DNA from: CAG-390 sp045541375
GTDB taxonomy: Bacteria > Bacillota > Clostridia > Oscillospirales > CAG-272
Reading direction: 5' to 3'
Assembly: GCA_045541375.1 (NCBI GenBank)
Contig: JAZQJB010000144.1
Coordinates: 138,562-202,561, forward strand
DNA length: 64,000 nt
A program made the translations under genes and the position numbers. Under the pieces are notes generated by a model, which worked only from the letters and a program-made list of their open reading frames with translations, ran no database searches and was not told the origin of the DNA. This document shows, one piece after another, positions 43,455 through 53,460 of this stretch; position 1 is the stretch's first letter; every line of letters starts with the position of its first letter.

Positions 43455-45686
43455 TTAAATTGTGATCTGCTTTCTCAATTTAGCCAGTAAAGCGGAATCT
43501 TCAAGATTTACTTTTTCAGCAGATCCACGCGAAATAACACAAATATCCTCCGGTAACTGCCATCTATCGCCGCTCGCATCCGCTACGAGCGGCAAATATT
43601 CTACACGAAAGATATCGAGTTCGTTGAATATCTCAAGCATCAAACGATATTTGACAAAATTCGGAGCATCATTTGGGTCAAAAGTGTCAGCAAAAAGTTT
43701 TAATGCGCTTGAATCGGCAATGCTTAACCTTTTATCCTGCAAACGAGACAAAATAAGTCTGTATAATGACACAAAATCTTTTCTCTCTGGCAGATAATTA
43801 TCATCCGTACTGAAAGAGCCTCCGCTCAACACGTTAGCAAGCGCGTCTCTGCAAGACCTGCGCGAGTTGTAAACTTCTTCAGCATATCGCATATCGGTTA
43901 TGATCAGTTGAAGTTCTGTATTACCGTTAAAATGATTTATTCCGACAGTAAATAAGATGTCAACACGATCACCGATCTTAAAACTGTTTTGTGATTCAGC
44001 AACACCAAACCAAAGACCGGTAAATTTCTTTCCATCTTTTTCATAAGTGAGCTTAAGATGTTTACCGGCTCCAATACCTCGCAGTGAAGTTATTGTCACA
44101 TCATTCATTATGAAAGACGGAACCGGATTATGATGTCCACATGGCTCAATAACCGAAGACAATTCATTTGCAAGATCCAAAGTGATCTCATCAGCAGATA
44201 CGATTCTGTCTGCCTCAATAACCTGAACGTTATCAAGACTATTTAATATAGGTCTTGCATAATCATTGAGTTTCTCACGAAAAGCATCGAGGTTTCCTCT
44301 TCTGACAGAAAGCCCTGCGGCAAGTTCGTGACCGCCATACTTTTCAAGAAGCTCTTCACATTCAGACAAAGCAGTCACAAGATTAAAACCCTTAACGCTT
44401 CTGCCGGAACCTTTTCCAATATCAAACGGAGATTCATCAGAAAGCAGAGGCACGCTACCTTCAAAAGTAATCAGAATCGAAGGCAAGCCAAAGCGTTCGG
44501 TAATTCTTGAGGCAACAATACCAATTATTCCTTGTTGCCAATTATCATCGGCAAGTACAATTACGCCGCCATTTTTTAAATGAACTTCCCACTCTTCATC
44601 AATCTTCTCAAGAGCAGCATCAACAATCTTGTTTTCTTCACTTTGACGAAGTCTGTTTGTTTCACAAAGCTCAATTGCAATATTGGTTGCAGTCTCTTTA
44701 TCTTCCGCAAGCAAAAGCTCGACCGCTACTGCAGCGTTGCCCATTCTTCCGGCAGCGTTTAAGCGTGGCGCAATAGTGAAGCCAATAAACGTCGATGTTA
44801 TATCCTTTTTCTGCGCTGAGTACGATGCCTTGCCCGTTGCAGATTCTATCAGCGCCGAAATACCGAGACGAGGCTTCGCTTCTATGATCTTCAGACCCAT
44901 ATATACGATCATTCGGTTTTCGTCAACTATAGGCATAACATCCGCAACAGTTCCTATTGCAACAAGATCACCGTACTCGAGAAGCATCTTTCTTTGCGCC
45001 TCATATTCGTTCATCCCGGTAATCGAAATTCTTGCCATTTCGATGGCGCAAATCAACTTAAATGCAACACCTACGCCCGCAAGCTCCTTAAAAGGATAAT
45101 TGCAGTCAGGTCTATGCGGATTGATGACTGCTACAGCATCAGGAAGCTCAGGGCGGCATTCGTGGTGATCGGTAATGATCATATCGATGCCAAGGCTTTT
45201 CGCATACTCGACCTCATCAATAGCGGTAACGCCTGTATCGACTGTAACTATCAAAGTTACGCCGCGGTTATATAGCTTATTTATTGCGCTTTTATTTACA
45301 CCGTATCCCTCGTCATTACGGCTTGGTATGTAGTAACCTACACGCAAACCGAGCGACGTAAGATAAAGATACATCATTGATACGGAAGTAACGCCGTCAA
45401 CATCATAATCGCCGTAAATTGCGATCACATCGTCTTTGCTCTTTACAGCACGCAAAATACGTTCAACAGCTTTATCCATATCGTTGAGAAGGCGTGGATC
45501 TCTTTCGGGACAAAAGTCACGATTGACAAAGGAATCGATTGCTTCTTCTCCGCTCCCACATCTCGCACATATCAGCTCAGCGCAAGTTCTGGAAAATTTA
45601 TATTTTTTTATGATCATATCAACAGTACTCTCCGAAACGACTGTGTTTCGGAGAGACCATTGTTTTTTTACTTCTTTTAAATCCAT
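43455..45686 (-). CDS. recJ: Single-stranded-DNA-specific exonuclease RecJ
   Basis: 743 aa. The DHH motifs IYGDYDVDGVTSVSM, VDTGVTAID and ITDHHECRPELPDA are present. The DHHA1-like segment has GGHELAAGLSVR, followed by an OB domain and a C-terminal extension found in Firmicute RecJ. It degrades 5' single strands in repair. Its start overlaps the RseC-like gene by 10 bases and has no clear ribosome site, so translation may be coupled. Confidence 0.95.
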   Translation of the reverse strand: MDLKEVKKQWSLRNTVVSESTVDMIIKKYKFSRTCAELICARCGSGEEAIDSFVNRDFCPERDPRLLNDMDKAVERILRAVKSKDDVIAIYGDYDVDGVTSVSMMYLYLTSLGLRVGYYIPSRNDEGYGVNKSAINKLYNRGVTLIVTVDTGVTAIDEVEYAKSLGIDMIITDHHECRPELPDAVAVINPHRPDCNYPFKELAGVGVAFKLICAIEMARISITGMNEYEAQRKMLLEYGDLVAIGTVADVMPIVDENRMIVYMGLKIIEAKPRLGISALIESATGKASYSAQKKDITSTFIGFTIAPRLNAAGRMGNAAVAVELLLAEDKETATNIAIELCETNRLRQSEENKIVDAALEKIDEEWEVHLKNGGVIVLADDNWQQGIIGIVASRITERFGLPSILITFEGSVPLLSDESPFDIGKGSGRSVKGFNLVTALSECEELLEKYGGHELAAGLSVRRGNLDAFREKLNDYARPILNSLDNVQVIEADRIVSADEITLDLANELSSVIEPCGHHNPVPSFIMNDVTITSLRGIGAGKHLKLTYEKDGKKFTGLWFGVAESQNSFKIGDRVDILFTVGINHFNGNTELQLIITDMRYAEEVYNSRRSCRDALANVLSGGSFSTDDNYLPERKDFVSLYRLILSRLQDKRLSIADSSALKLFADTFDPNDAPNFVKYRLMLEIFNELDIFRVEYLPLVADASGDRWQLPEDICVISRGSAEKVNLEDSALLAKLRKQITI

Positions 45687-46111
45687 GTTAATTTTGATAT
45701 AATTTTATATTCATAGCGATGCTTCGATAATTTATAAGAATAAGCAGCGGTGCTGATCATTGATACTGCCAATACGGCAAGAGCTATTCTTCCGCTTAAC
45801 TGATCGTTTGAGGTGATCGCATTTAAGATAACGTAAGTTGCAACCATAAGAACTATAGGCAAAATAATCATCATTAACGTAGTAATCGCATTTTTCATCG
45901 TATTTCGCGAGTATTCCACAATATCCCCAACTTTAACATTGAGATTATTTGAAGATATGTGACGTTCTGAGGTATCTTGTGATCTATTTTTACAAGAAAG
46001 GCAATCAACGTTCATTCCTCTGTCAATGCACTCGAAACAACAAGTATTCTTAATCTCTTCTATGGTAGCGCCGTTACCGTCAGCGGCGACGACTATTCCC
46101 TTTTTAATCAT
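45677..46111 (-). CDS. RseC/MucC-like redox-associated membrane protein
   Basis: 144 aa. The N-terminal cysteine cluster (CCFECIDRGMNVDCLSCKN) and two central membrane helices (about 76-97 and 103-125) match the RseC family. In other bacteria RseC-type proteins are linked to SoxR reduction or the Rnf complex. Here it is embedded between an FAD protein and recJ. The GGAGG site is good. Confidence 0.82.
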   Translation of the reverse strand: MIKKGIVVAADGNGATIEEIKNTCCFECIDRGMNVDCLSCKNRSQDTSERHISSNNLNVKVGDIVEYSRNTMKNAITTLMMIILPIVLMVATYVILNAITSNDQLSGRIALAVLAVSMISTAAYSYKLSKHRYEYKIISKLTWI

Positions 46112-46126
46112 AAAAACCTCCGCAAG

Positions 46127-47755
46127 TCAATTAGCAAATCTTTTCATAATGAGCAATGCAGTTTTTATTCCATCAACCGCAGCACTAGTTATACCGCCCG
46201 CATACCCCGCGCCTTCTCCGCATGGATATATCGACGAATGCCCGATCGCAACACCCGATTCATTACGTAAAATACGTATGGGAGAGGATGTACGGCTTTC
46301 TACTGCAGTCAATATTGCGTGCGGCGAATCAAAGCCTTGAAGTTTTCTGCCAAACGAAGTAAAACCTCTCCTCAACTCGCTATTTACAAATTCAGGAAAA
46401 ACAGCAGATATATCGGTTACTGCGGTCATCGCTCTTGTATACGACGGTTTTACGACCGAGGGCTCACGTAATCCAATATTCTTGGAATCCAAATAATCAC
46501 CCAAGCACTCGATAGGAGCAGCATAATCTCCGCCACCAAACATGAAAGCTCTGCGTTCCAAATTCCTTTGGAATTCGATCGCACCCATAGGTGTGCCATC
46601 ATAATCTTCGGGACGAACGCTTACAGCGACTGCAGCGTTTGAGTTTTCAAGGTCACGCGCGTGTCTGCTCATACCATTGACAACAACGCCGCCCTCTTCG
46701 GATGCAGCCGCAATGACCTCGCCTCCGGGGCACATGCAGAAAGTATATACCCCTCTGCCGCTTGTGGTATCAGAAAGTGCATATTCGGCTGCACCTAACA
46801 ATGGATCCCCGGCAGCATCACCGTATAAAGCTTTTTCAATATCTTTGCGTAAATGTTCAACACGAACACCGACAGAAAAGGGTTTGGCAATAAGCGAATA
46901 ATTATTCTCATTCAAGAATCTATAAGTATCTCGTGCGCTGTGTCCGATAGCAAGAACAATCGAACTGCCAACCATATCTCCCTTGGAGGTATTAGCCGTA
47001 ACACTTCCATCAGAATGCTCAACAAATGAATCAAGGCGACAATTATATATCACTTCTCCCCCACATTCGCCTATTCTTGAGAGAACTTTTGATACAATTC
47101 CCTGCAACAAGTCGGTTCCGATATGGGGTTTGGCTTTATACGTGATCTCCTTGGGCGCACCAAAATCGCAAAGTCGATCAAAAACATATAAGCACAACGG
47201 ATCGTTAATTCGGGTGACAAGCTTTCCGTCAGAAAAAGTTCCCGCTCCACCGGCACCAAACATAACGTTTGATTCACAATTCAAAGATTTACCCGAGAAA
47301 AAGTCATTGACCACGCTAACACGCTTTGAAATACTATCTCCTCGCTCAATCAATATCGGTCTATAACCGTGCTCGGCCAACAATAATGCGCAAAACATTC
47401 CCGCAGGGCCGCTGCCGACAACTATAGGGCGATATGAGCTTTTTTCTTCGCCGTATTCAACGTGTATGGAATTATTTGACCATAAGCGGAATCCTTCCTT
47501 AGCAAGAGAACCCTCATCAACATACACAGGCTCGTCAAATCTTACTGAGACAGTATACACAAATCTAATATCTTCCTTCTTGCGAGCATCCGTAGAGCGT
47601 TTGTGTATCGAAAAACCTGCATCGTCAATACTTTTTTTGAGAATTCTCGAAAGCTTTCTCTTTACAACTGAATATGCTTCATGGTAATCTGTTTTATACG
47701 GTAGCGCAATCGGCGAAGATATCAAACCATCAATTCTAATTTTTGTTCGATTCAT
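46127..47755 (-). CDS. NAD(P)/FAD-dependent oxidoreductase, COG2509-like
   Basis: 542 aa from the ATG at 47755 (a TTG at 47761 in the same frame is the alternative). An N-terminal regulatory-looking domain precedes the FAD site VVGSGPAGMFCALLLAEHGY. The segment SNVMFGAGGAGTFSDGKL and the carboxyl GEGAGYAGGITSAAVDGI are typical of this uncharacterised flavoprotein family. It is 15 bases before the RseC-like gene; the substrate is unknown. Confidence 0.85.
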   Translation of the reverse strand: MNRTKIRIDGLISSPIALPYKTDYHEAYSVVKRKLSRILKKSIDDAGFSIHKRSTDARKKEDIRFVYTVSVRFDEPVYVDEGSLAKEGFRLWSNNSIHVEYGEEKSSYRPIVVGSGPAGMFCALLLAEHGYRPILIERGDSISKRVSVVNDFFSGKSLNCESNVMFGAGGAGTFSDGKLVTRINDPLCLYVFDRLCDFGAPKEITYKAKPHIGTDLLQGIVSKVLSRIGECGGEVIYNCRLDSFVEHSDGSVTANTSKGDMVGSSIVLAIGHSARDTYRFLNENNYSLIAKPFSVGVRVEHLRKDIEKALYGDAAGDPLLGAAEYALSDTTSGRGVYTFCMCPGGEVIAAASEEGGVVVNGMSRHARDLENSNAAVAVSVRPEDYDGTPMGAIEFQRNLERRAFMFGGGDYAAPIECLGDYLDSKNIGLREPSVVKPSYTRAMTAVTDISAVFPEFVNSELRRGFTSFGRKLQGFDSPHAILTAVESRTSSPIRILRNESGVAIGHSSIYPCGEGAGYAGGITSAAVDGIKTALLIMKRFAN

Positions 47756-47757
47756 AA

Positions 47758-48840
47758 TCAATATAAAGGTGTCTCGGTAGTCTCTTCAGAAGTAACAGGC
47801 TCGGTTACGGGTTCCGTGTTCACCGTGATTTCTTCTGTATTCTGGGTCTGAGATTTAAGTTCAGCAACAATTCTGATTTTTGACGGAGCATCTAAAATTT
47901 CAACTCCGGTAGGAAGCAAAAGACTTGGAAAATCCATTGAGAGGACTAAGTTTTCAGAGCCGTCAAGAGCATATACGGATATAGCATCAAGATCATTGAG
48001 GACCTTCGGATCTCCTTTAACCTTGATAGTTGCGGGGTTGACTGTAACAGACGAATACTTTGATTGATCAACACCCGGTATATAGCCACACACAAGTTTG
48101 ATGTTCTTCTCCATTGTTACAGGTACAGTAACCGTAACGCTTGTTGCATCCATGGTTAAATACGTTGTATCTATCGCGTTACCGGTTTTATCAACAAGCA
48201 ATATCTCGGTTCTAATGACGCTGCTTGTCATTACCGTTCCAAGATTAATAAATGCTTTCGCTGACTTAACTCTGCCAAGAACATTCGACGGTCCCTTTAC
48301 CAAGACTTTTGAAATATCAGCGGTGGGAGTGCCCATTTCGTAGATATTATCCATGCTATATTCGGTTACTTCGATATCGATATCGAATTCGCATTCTATA
48401 TTTTCGTCAATCGAAATTGTTACGGTTTCAGGATATTTAGATACAAGAGAAACCGTGTCCGGCAGATCTATTGCCACTTCGAGTCGATGCTTACCGCTTT
48501 CGCTCAATTTGCTAACGTCAATATAAGCATAAAAATCATTCTCTGTTAACTTAGATATGTCCGATCTAAGGCCCTTAACAGTAACACTGACTTTGCTCTC
48601 TTCAAGATTGACAATCGACATGTTAGTTGCATCTTGCAACTCTTGCCAACCGTCAACATCGATATTGATCAATGAAAAAGTCTTTTCAAAATCTTGTGTA
48701 GTAATATTAACAACATAGATCCAAATTCCCAAAGCAAGCAAGAAGCAGAATATTCTGGAGAAAAACCAACGGGTCGGAAGAGGCGCTTTTTCGCTTGCTG
48801 CAGGAGCATTGCCTGAATATGAGTTTTGTGCGTTATTCAT
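47758..48840 (-). CDS. cdaR: CdaR, YbbR-domain regulator of CdaA
   Basis: 360 aa from the ATG at 48840 (GTG at 48843 is also possible; GGAGG lies just upstream). One membrane helix (about 28-46) is followed by four YbbR-type repeats of roughly 80 residues and a threonine/glutamate-rich tail. CdaR is membrane-bound and modulates the diadenylate cyclase. Its start overlaps the end of cdaA. Confidence 0.9.
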   Translation of the reverse strand: MNNAQNSYSGNAPAASEKAPLPTRWFFSRIFCFLLALGIWIYVVNITTQDFEKTFSLINIDVDGWQELQDATNMSIVNLEESKVSVTVKGLRSDISKLTENDFYAYIDVSKLSESGKHRLEVAIDLPDTVSLVSKYPETVTISIDENIECEFDIDIEVTEYSMDNIYEMGTPTADISKVLVKGPSNVLGRVKSAKAFINLGTVMTSSVIRTEILLVDKTGNAIDTTYLTMDATSVTVTVPVTMEKNIKLVCGYIPGVDQSKYSSVTVNPATIKVKGDPKVLNDLDAISVYALDGSENLVLSMDFPSLLLPTGVEILDAPSKIRIVAELKSQTQNTEEITVNTEPVTEPVTSEETTETPLY

Positions 48841-49753
48841 CACTGCGTTCCTCCTTCTTGGCTTTCTTGAATGTACGTTTCTTTATTCTCTTCTTTACGC
48901 CCAATTCAACCATAGCACGCTTTGGCAAATCAGACGGCAAAATATACTTTAAGATTTCCGACTTTAAAGTTTCTGCATTAAATCCTCTTGAAAGTTCACC
49001 GTCGGACGCTACAGAAATCGTACCTGTTTCTTCAGAAATAACGATAATGATAGCATCACTTACCTCGGACAACCCCAAAGCGGCTCGGTGACGCGTGCCA
49101 AGGTCTTTATTTACATCTGCATTGGAAAGAGGCAGATAGCAACCTGCTGCATAAACGCGCTTGTCTCTGATAATCATCGCTCCATCATGCATAGGAGCCT
49201 TATCGAAGAATATATTCCTGATAAGCAAAGCGGACATATCTGCATTAAGAATAACTCCATGCGACAAATGCTCACCAAGCTTTGTGGACCGTTCGATAAC
49301 AATAAGCGCACCTGTTTTTGTTTTAGAAAGCGAATCCGAGGCTTCTGCAATAACTTCTGCAACGTTTACTATTGCTTTTGCATCGCTTTCAGAGATTCCC
49401 CTGAAATCAGAAATTTTAGTAGAACCGAATCGTTCAAGGGCGGCACGAAGGTCGGACTGAAAGATGACGATTATAGCAATCATACCGACTTGGAAGAAGT
49501 TTTCGAGTATGAAATTAAGCGCACGCATATCGAAAATTACACTAAAGAGCAAAATACCGGTCAGTATAAGTACTCCGCGTGCCAAACGCACAGCACGACG
49601 CTGGCGAATGAATTTGTAAACGTAGAACAATATAATTGACAGAATGACTATGTCAATAAAATCAACAAATTTCATTTCAGCAATAACGCCGATGACGTAT
49701 CGGTTGATCAAATCAACAAATATATTCCAATACTCAAGAATTCGTTCCCACAT
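48833..49753 (-). CDS. cdaA: Diadenylate cyclase CdaA
   Basis: 306 aa. Three N-terminal membrane helices precede the DisA-N domain, with the DGA motif (MHDGAMIIRDKRVYAAGC) and the RHR motif (LGTRHRAALGLSE). It makes cyclic di-AMP from two ATP, which controls potassium and osmolyte balance and wall homeostasis. glmM usually follows cdaR in this operon but is not here. The ribosome site is ACGGAG. Confidence 0.95.
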   Translation of the reverse strand: MWERILEYWNIFVDLINRYVIGVIAEMKFVDFIDIVILSIILFYVYKFIRQRRAVRLARGVLILTGILLFSVIFDMRALNFILENFFQVGMIAIIVIFQSDLRAALERFGSTKISDFRGISESDAKAIVNVAEVIAEASDSLSKTKTGALIVIERSTKLGEHLSHGVILNADMSALLIRNIFFDKAPMHDGAMIIRDKRVYAAGCYLPLSNADVNKDLGTRHRAALGLSEVSDAIIIVISEETGTISVASDGELSRGFNAETLKSEILKYILPSDLPKRAMVELGVKKRIKKRTFKKAKKEERSDE

Positions 49754-49786
49754 AGCAAGCTCCGTTGAAAAGTAATATGTATATAT

Positions 49787-49815
49787 ATTTTATCACATAT
49801 ATAACAATATTTCAA
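49787..49815 (-). promoter_or_regulatory. Promoter of the cdaA-to-divIC operon
   Basis: Minus-strand TTGAAA (49815-49810), 17-base spacer, TAAAAT (49792-49787). It could drive up to fifteen genes down to divIC. Internal promoters are likely but not obvious. Confidence 0.7.
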
Positions 49816-49951
49816 TAGTAAAAATAAGAAAAAATTATTTTTATTTTATTTGAACATTTAATACGAGTCATATTCACAGAAAGTTCATACATCTTTCTTT
49901 CTAATATGCTATAATTATTGCAATAAGTTTACTGATTCCTAAAGGAGACAG

Positions 49952-51073
49952 ATGATGATTTTTTCTATAAATATTCCGGTCAAGATCATTTCAGGACGCG
50001 GATGCTTACTTGCTAATCAGCAAGAGCTTCTTCTTGGCAAACGAGCTATGATCGTTACCGGAAATGCCGGTGCAAAATCAAGTGGGGCTCTTGCAGACGT
50101 TTGCAAAGTTCTCGATGATAACAAAATTACTTATTCGGTTGTTTCTGCAATACCTGCCAATCCGCCGCTGCTTGAAGCTTACAATACAGGCAAACAGGCC
50201 GCTGATTTCAATGCTGATTTCATTATCGGAATCGGTGGAGGGTCAGCCATGGATGCTGCCAAAGCTGTAGCGGCATTTGCTGCCAATCCCGATATATCCC
50301 CGGAGGATATCTTCGTCTCAAGTAATCTCGTAAAAGGTGCGCTCCCAATAGTTCTCGTTCCTACAACGGCAGGAACGGGAAGTGAGGCAAATCCTTATTC
50401 GGTTCTCTCGCTCCCCGACGGCGAAAGAAAGAAAACATATTCATCCCCTTTCTCCTGGGCGAAGGTGGCGTTTCTTGATCCTGCATACACAGAATCTTTG
50501 AATTATTCCTCAACGGTCAGCACAGCGCTTGATGCTTTTGCTCACGCAATGGAATCATATCTTTCGCCCAAAGCAAATGCACTCTCAATGATGCTTGCGG
50601 AGTACGCCGCAAAAAACATCTGGGACGTTTTAACACAGATGCCTGACGAATTTACCGAGGAACACAGAGATATGCTTTGCTATGCCTCGTGTGCCGCAGG
50701 AGCGGCAATAAGCATCACAGGCACCGGTTTCCCTCATCCTCTCGGTTACAGTCTCACGATGCTTGCCGGCATTCCGCACGGTCGCGCTTGCGCAGTCTTC
50801 CATGGCGACTATATTGAATACAATATGCGCGCTGAGATGGGCGAAAAGCGTCTCACCGATCTTGCGTCCGCACTTGGAACCAAGCCGAGGCTTATGGCAG
50901 AATTTCTTCCGGGTCTTGCAGATGTAGATTTGACTTTAAGCGAGGAAGAGATCGTAAACTACGTAGAACTTATCAAGGGCGCAAAGAATTATACAAACAG
51001 CCCTTATGTATTAAACGAAGAGGAAATGCTCGATATTTACAGAAAGCATTTTGCTCGGAAAAGAGGTAAATAA
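49952..51073 (+). CDS. Iron-containing alcohol dehydrogenase
   Basis: 373 aa. The nucleotide motif GGGSAMDAAK, PTTAGTGSEA and the metal-binding histidine cluster in FPHPLGYSL and IPHGRACAVFHGDY define the family. ATGATG offers two starts after AAAGGAG. It overlaps araD by one base and is probably cotranscribed with it; the alcohol or aldehyde substrate is not determined. Upstream, 49754-49951 contains only a TATAAT at about 49909 with a poor -35, consistent with activator-dependent expression. Confidence 0.88.
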   Translation: MMIFSINIPVKIISGRGCLLANQQELLLGKRAMIVTGNAGAKSSGALADVCKVLDDNKITYSVVSAIPANPPLLEAYNTGKQAADFNADFIIGIGGGSAMDAAKAVAAFAANPDISPEDIFVSSNLVKGALPIVLVPTTAGTGSEANPYSVLSLPDGERKKTYSSPFSWAKVAFLDPAYTESLNYSSTVSTALDAFAHAMESYLSPKANALSMMLAEYAAKNIWDVLTQMPDEFTEEHRDMLCYASCAAGAAISITGTGFPHPLGYSLTMLAGIPHGRACAVFHGDYIEYNMRAEMGEKRLTDLASALGTKPRLMAEFLPGLADVDLTLSEEEIVNYVELIKGAKNYTNSPYVLNEEEMLDIYRKHFARKRGK

Positions 51074-51777
51074 TGCTCGAACAGCTCAAAAAAGAAGTAT
51101 ACCGCGCCAATATGATGCTGGTTGAAAGGAATCTTGTTATCAATACCTGGGGAAACGTAAGCGGAATTGACAGAGAATCCGGACTTGTTGTAATTAAACC
51201 TTCCGGCGTTGAATACGCGGATCTTTCACCCATAGATCTCCCCGTGCTCGATCTTGACGGAAACGTTGTTGAAGGAAACTACAAGCCTTCGTCCGATACC
51301 GCTACTCATCTCGCTCTCTACCGTGCCTTCCCGGAGATAGGCGGAATCACACACACACATTCACTTTACGCAACTTCATTTGCTCAAGCAGGAAGAGGAA
51401 TTAAAGCGTATGGAACAACTCATGCGGATTATTTTCCGGGCATCATTCCCTGCTCCAGGAAAATGACTCCCGGTGAGATCGGAAGTGAATATGAACTCAA
51501 CACCGGCAACGTGATTATTGAAACCATATCCGAAATCGGTGCGGACAAGGTCCATGCATGTCTTGTTTATTCTCACGGTCCCTTCACTTGGGGTAAGAAC
51601 GCCATTGAATCGGTAGACACCGCGGTTGTACTTGAGGTCGTTGCTCAGATGGCATTCAATACCGAGCTGTTGCAGACCGCGGTAAACTCCAACGGTGGAA
51701 TCCCTATGCAGCAGGATCTTCTCCTCAAGCATTTTAACCGTAAACACGGTCCCAACGCAACCTACGGACAGAACTGA
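51073..51777 (+). CDS. araD: L-ribulose-5-phosphate 4-epimerase AraD
   Basis: 234 aa, class II aldolase/adducin fold. THTHSLYATSFAQAG and AYGTTHADYF hold the Zn-binding histidines, SHGPFTWG is the third, and LKHFNRKHGPNATYGQN is the typical AraD ending. It links L-arabinose (or L-xylulose) catabolism to the pentose-phosphate pathway. L-arabinose isomerase and ribulokinase are not in the window. It ends in a strong terminator. Confidence 0.95.
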   Translation: MLEQLKKEVYRANMMLVERNLVINTWGNVSGIDRESGLVVIKPSGVEYADLSPIDLPVLDLDGNVVEGNYKPSSDTATHLALYRAFPEIGGITHTHSLYATSFAQAGRGIKAYGTTHADYFPGIIPCSRKMTPGEIGSEYELNTGNVIIETISEIGADKVHACLVYSHGPFTWGKNAIESVDTAVVLEVVAQMAFNTELLQTAVNSNGGIPMQQDLLLKHFNRKHGPNATYGQN

Positions 51778-51781
51778 ATAC

Positions 51782-51811
51782 AAAAAGCGAGTCTCATTTG
51801 ACTCGCTTTTT
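51782..51811. terminator. Bidirectional terminator between araD and cardiolipin synthase
   Basis: AAAAAGCGAGT (51782-51792) pairs with ACTCGCTTTTT (51801-51811), with runs of A and T on both sides. Confidence 0.9.
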
Positions 51812-51812
51812 G

Positions 51813-53363
51813 TTAAAGCAGAGGCGCCATAAGCCTCATTATGCTGTTCACAAACCTCATAACGACGTTTGTTTTGCAGTCTTCTTCGCAAATTTCCGTA
51901 CATTCTTCAAGGGTTGCAAGAAAGTCTTCTTTTGCCTCTGAAACAGCTTTGCTTCCGTAAAGCAGGGTTCCGCACTCGAAATGCAGATACAAGCTTCTGA
52001 AATCAAGATTTACAGTGCCGACACTTGCCACCTCGTCATCACTTACGAACATCTTTGAATGCATAAATCCTGGCGTGTATTCGTATATTCTTACCCCGCC
52101 TTTGATCAAGTCTGAATAATAGGATCGTGTGGTAATATGTACCATCTTCTTATCCCATTTATGCGGCGTAATTATCCTTACATCAACTCCGCTCTTCGCA
52201 GCAAGGGTAAGGGAGTTGAGCATACTGTCATCAATGATCAAGTATGGTGTGCAAATATACAGATAATTTTTGGCGCCGTGAATCAAACGCATATAGATGT
52301 GTTCGCTGATGTGATGAGTATCCAATGGGCTGTCACAATACGGCTGCACGTATCCGTCACTATTAGTGCTATCTTTCATTTGAGGCTTGTAGATATTTAT
52401 ATCTTCGTCTGCACTTTCGGAATCCGGTGCCGTCAACATCCACATTTTCAAGAAGAACGCTGTAAGCGGCCACGCTCCGTCACCCGTCAGTCTGACAGCC
52501 GAATCCTTCCATTTGCCGTATTTTTCAACTTCGTTGATATACTCATCCGCAAGGTTAATTCCACCTGTAAAAGCGATCTTTCCGTCAACAGAGCATATTT
52601 TTCTGTGGTCTCGGTTATTTTGCAATCCGGTCAGAAGAGGTCTGAATCTGTTGAAAGCACGGCACTCGATTCCTTTTTTAGCCATCAATTCGGGATAGTT
52701 TTTAGGCAACAAGAAAATACAGCCAAAATCATCGTATAAAATCCGAACCTTGACGCCTGCTGCAGCCTTCTCTTCGAGAATACGAAGAACTGAGTCCCAC
52801 ATTTTTCCTTCGCCAATTATGAAGTACTCAAGAAAAATGTATTTTTCAGCGCTTTGCAAAGCAGAAAGCAGATCGGGATAAAAATCCTCGCCTGTTGGAT
52901 AATACTTGGTATCGGTAGAACCGCATATCGGAAAACCTGCAGAATCGGACAGATATCCGATCAGCGTTTTCTGCGCAGGAAAATTGCTGACCGCTGACGT
53001 GACCAATTCTTTGCTTCCGTCGGAAATAATTGTAGTCTTTTCCTCAATTTGGGTCATATACGGCTCCATAAGCTTCATAGATCCTTGAATAGAAAAGACA
53101 AGATAAAGCAATCCGCCAAAAACGGGGAAAGCTAATATCAGGTATATCCAAATCAGCTTATATGCATCATTTGTTCGACTCATAATAACGCGCAAGCTGA
53201 TCAAAAAGCTGATCAAATTCAGTGAAATAGCAATATAGTTGGAATACTTTGCTCCAATTATCGCAGATACTACAAGAACAGCGATCTGAATGAGTATCAA
53301 AACAGCAACAATAACTCTTCCGCGAAATACGTTTGGCAAGAATTTTCTTTTGTTATTTGACAT
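51813..53363 (-). CDS. cls: Cardiolipin synthase
   Basis: 516 aa. Two N-terminal membrane helices come first. The two PLD catalytic motifs follow: HRKICSVDGKIAFTGG and HSKMFVSDDEVASVGTVN (HxKxxxxD in each). It joins two phosphatidylglycerol molecules into cardiolipin. It is a single gene with a GAAAGGGG site. Confidence 0.93.
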   Translation of the reverse strand: MSNNKRKFLPNVFRGRVIVAVLILIQIAVLVVSAIIGAKYSNYIAISLNLISFLISLRVIMSRTNDAYKLIWIYLILAFPVFGGLLYLVFSIQGSMKLMEPYMTQIEEKTTIISDGSKELVTSAVSNFPAQKTLIGYLSDSAGFPICGSTDTKYYPTGEDFYPDLLSALQSAEKYIFLEYFIIGEGKMWDSVLRILEEKAAAGVKVRILYDDFGCIFLLPKNYPELMAKKGIECRAFNRFRPLLTGLQNNRDHRKICSVDGKIAFTGGINLADEYINEVEKYGKWKDSAVRLTGDGAWPLTAFFLKMWMLTAPDSESADEDINIYKPQMKDSTNSDGYVQPYCDSPLDTHHISEHIYMRLIHGAKNYLYICTPYLIIDDSMLNSLTLAAKSGVDVRIITPHKWDKKMVHITTRSYYSDLIKGGVRIYEYTPGFMHSKMFVSDDEVASVGTVNLDFRSLYLHFECGTLLYGSKAVSEAKEDFLATLEECTEICEEDCKTNVVMRFVNSIMRLMAPLL

Positions 53364-53411
53364 TTATTTCCCCTTTCTAACAGATTGTTGATTTTAATTG
53401 TAAAGCCACTC

Positions 53412-53441
53412 AAGCCGAGACGGATTGCTCCGTCTCGGCTT
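53412..53441. terminator. Hairpin terminator between cation ATPase and cls
   Basis: AAGCCGAGACGGA (53412-53424) pairs with TCCGTCTCGGCTT (53429-53441), 13 bp with a 4-base loop. The T run is on the plus side, so termination of the minus-strand ATPase is less certain. Confidence 0.65.
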
Positions 53442-53460
53442 TTAATCAGTGAATTTATAT

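Noticed and set aside
49952..51777. Reading the alcohol dehydrogenase and aldolase-fold gene as a fucose/rhamnose FucO-FucA pair
   Set aside because: The second gene ends with the AraD-specific LKHFNRKHGPNATYGQ, so it is ribulose-phosphate epimerase rather than a deoxysugar-phosphate aldolase.
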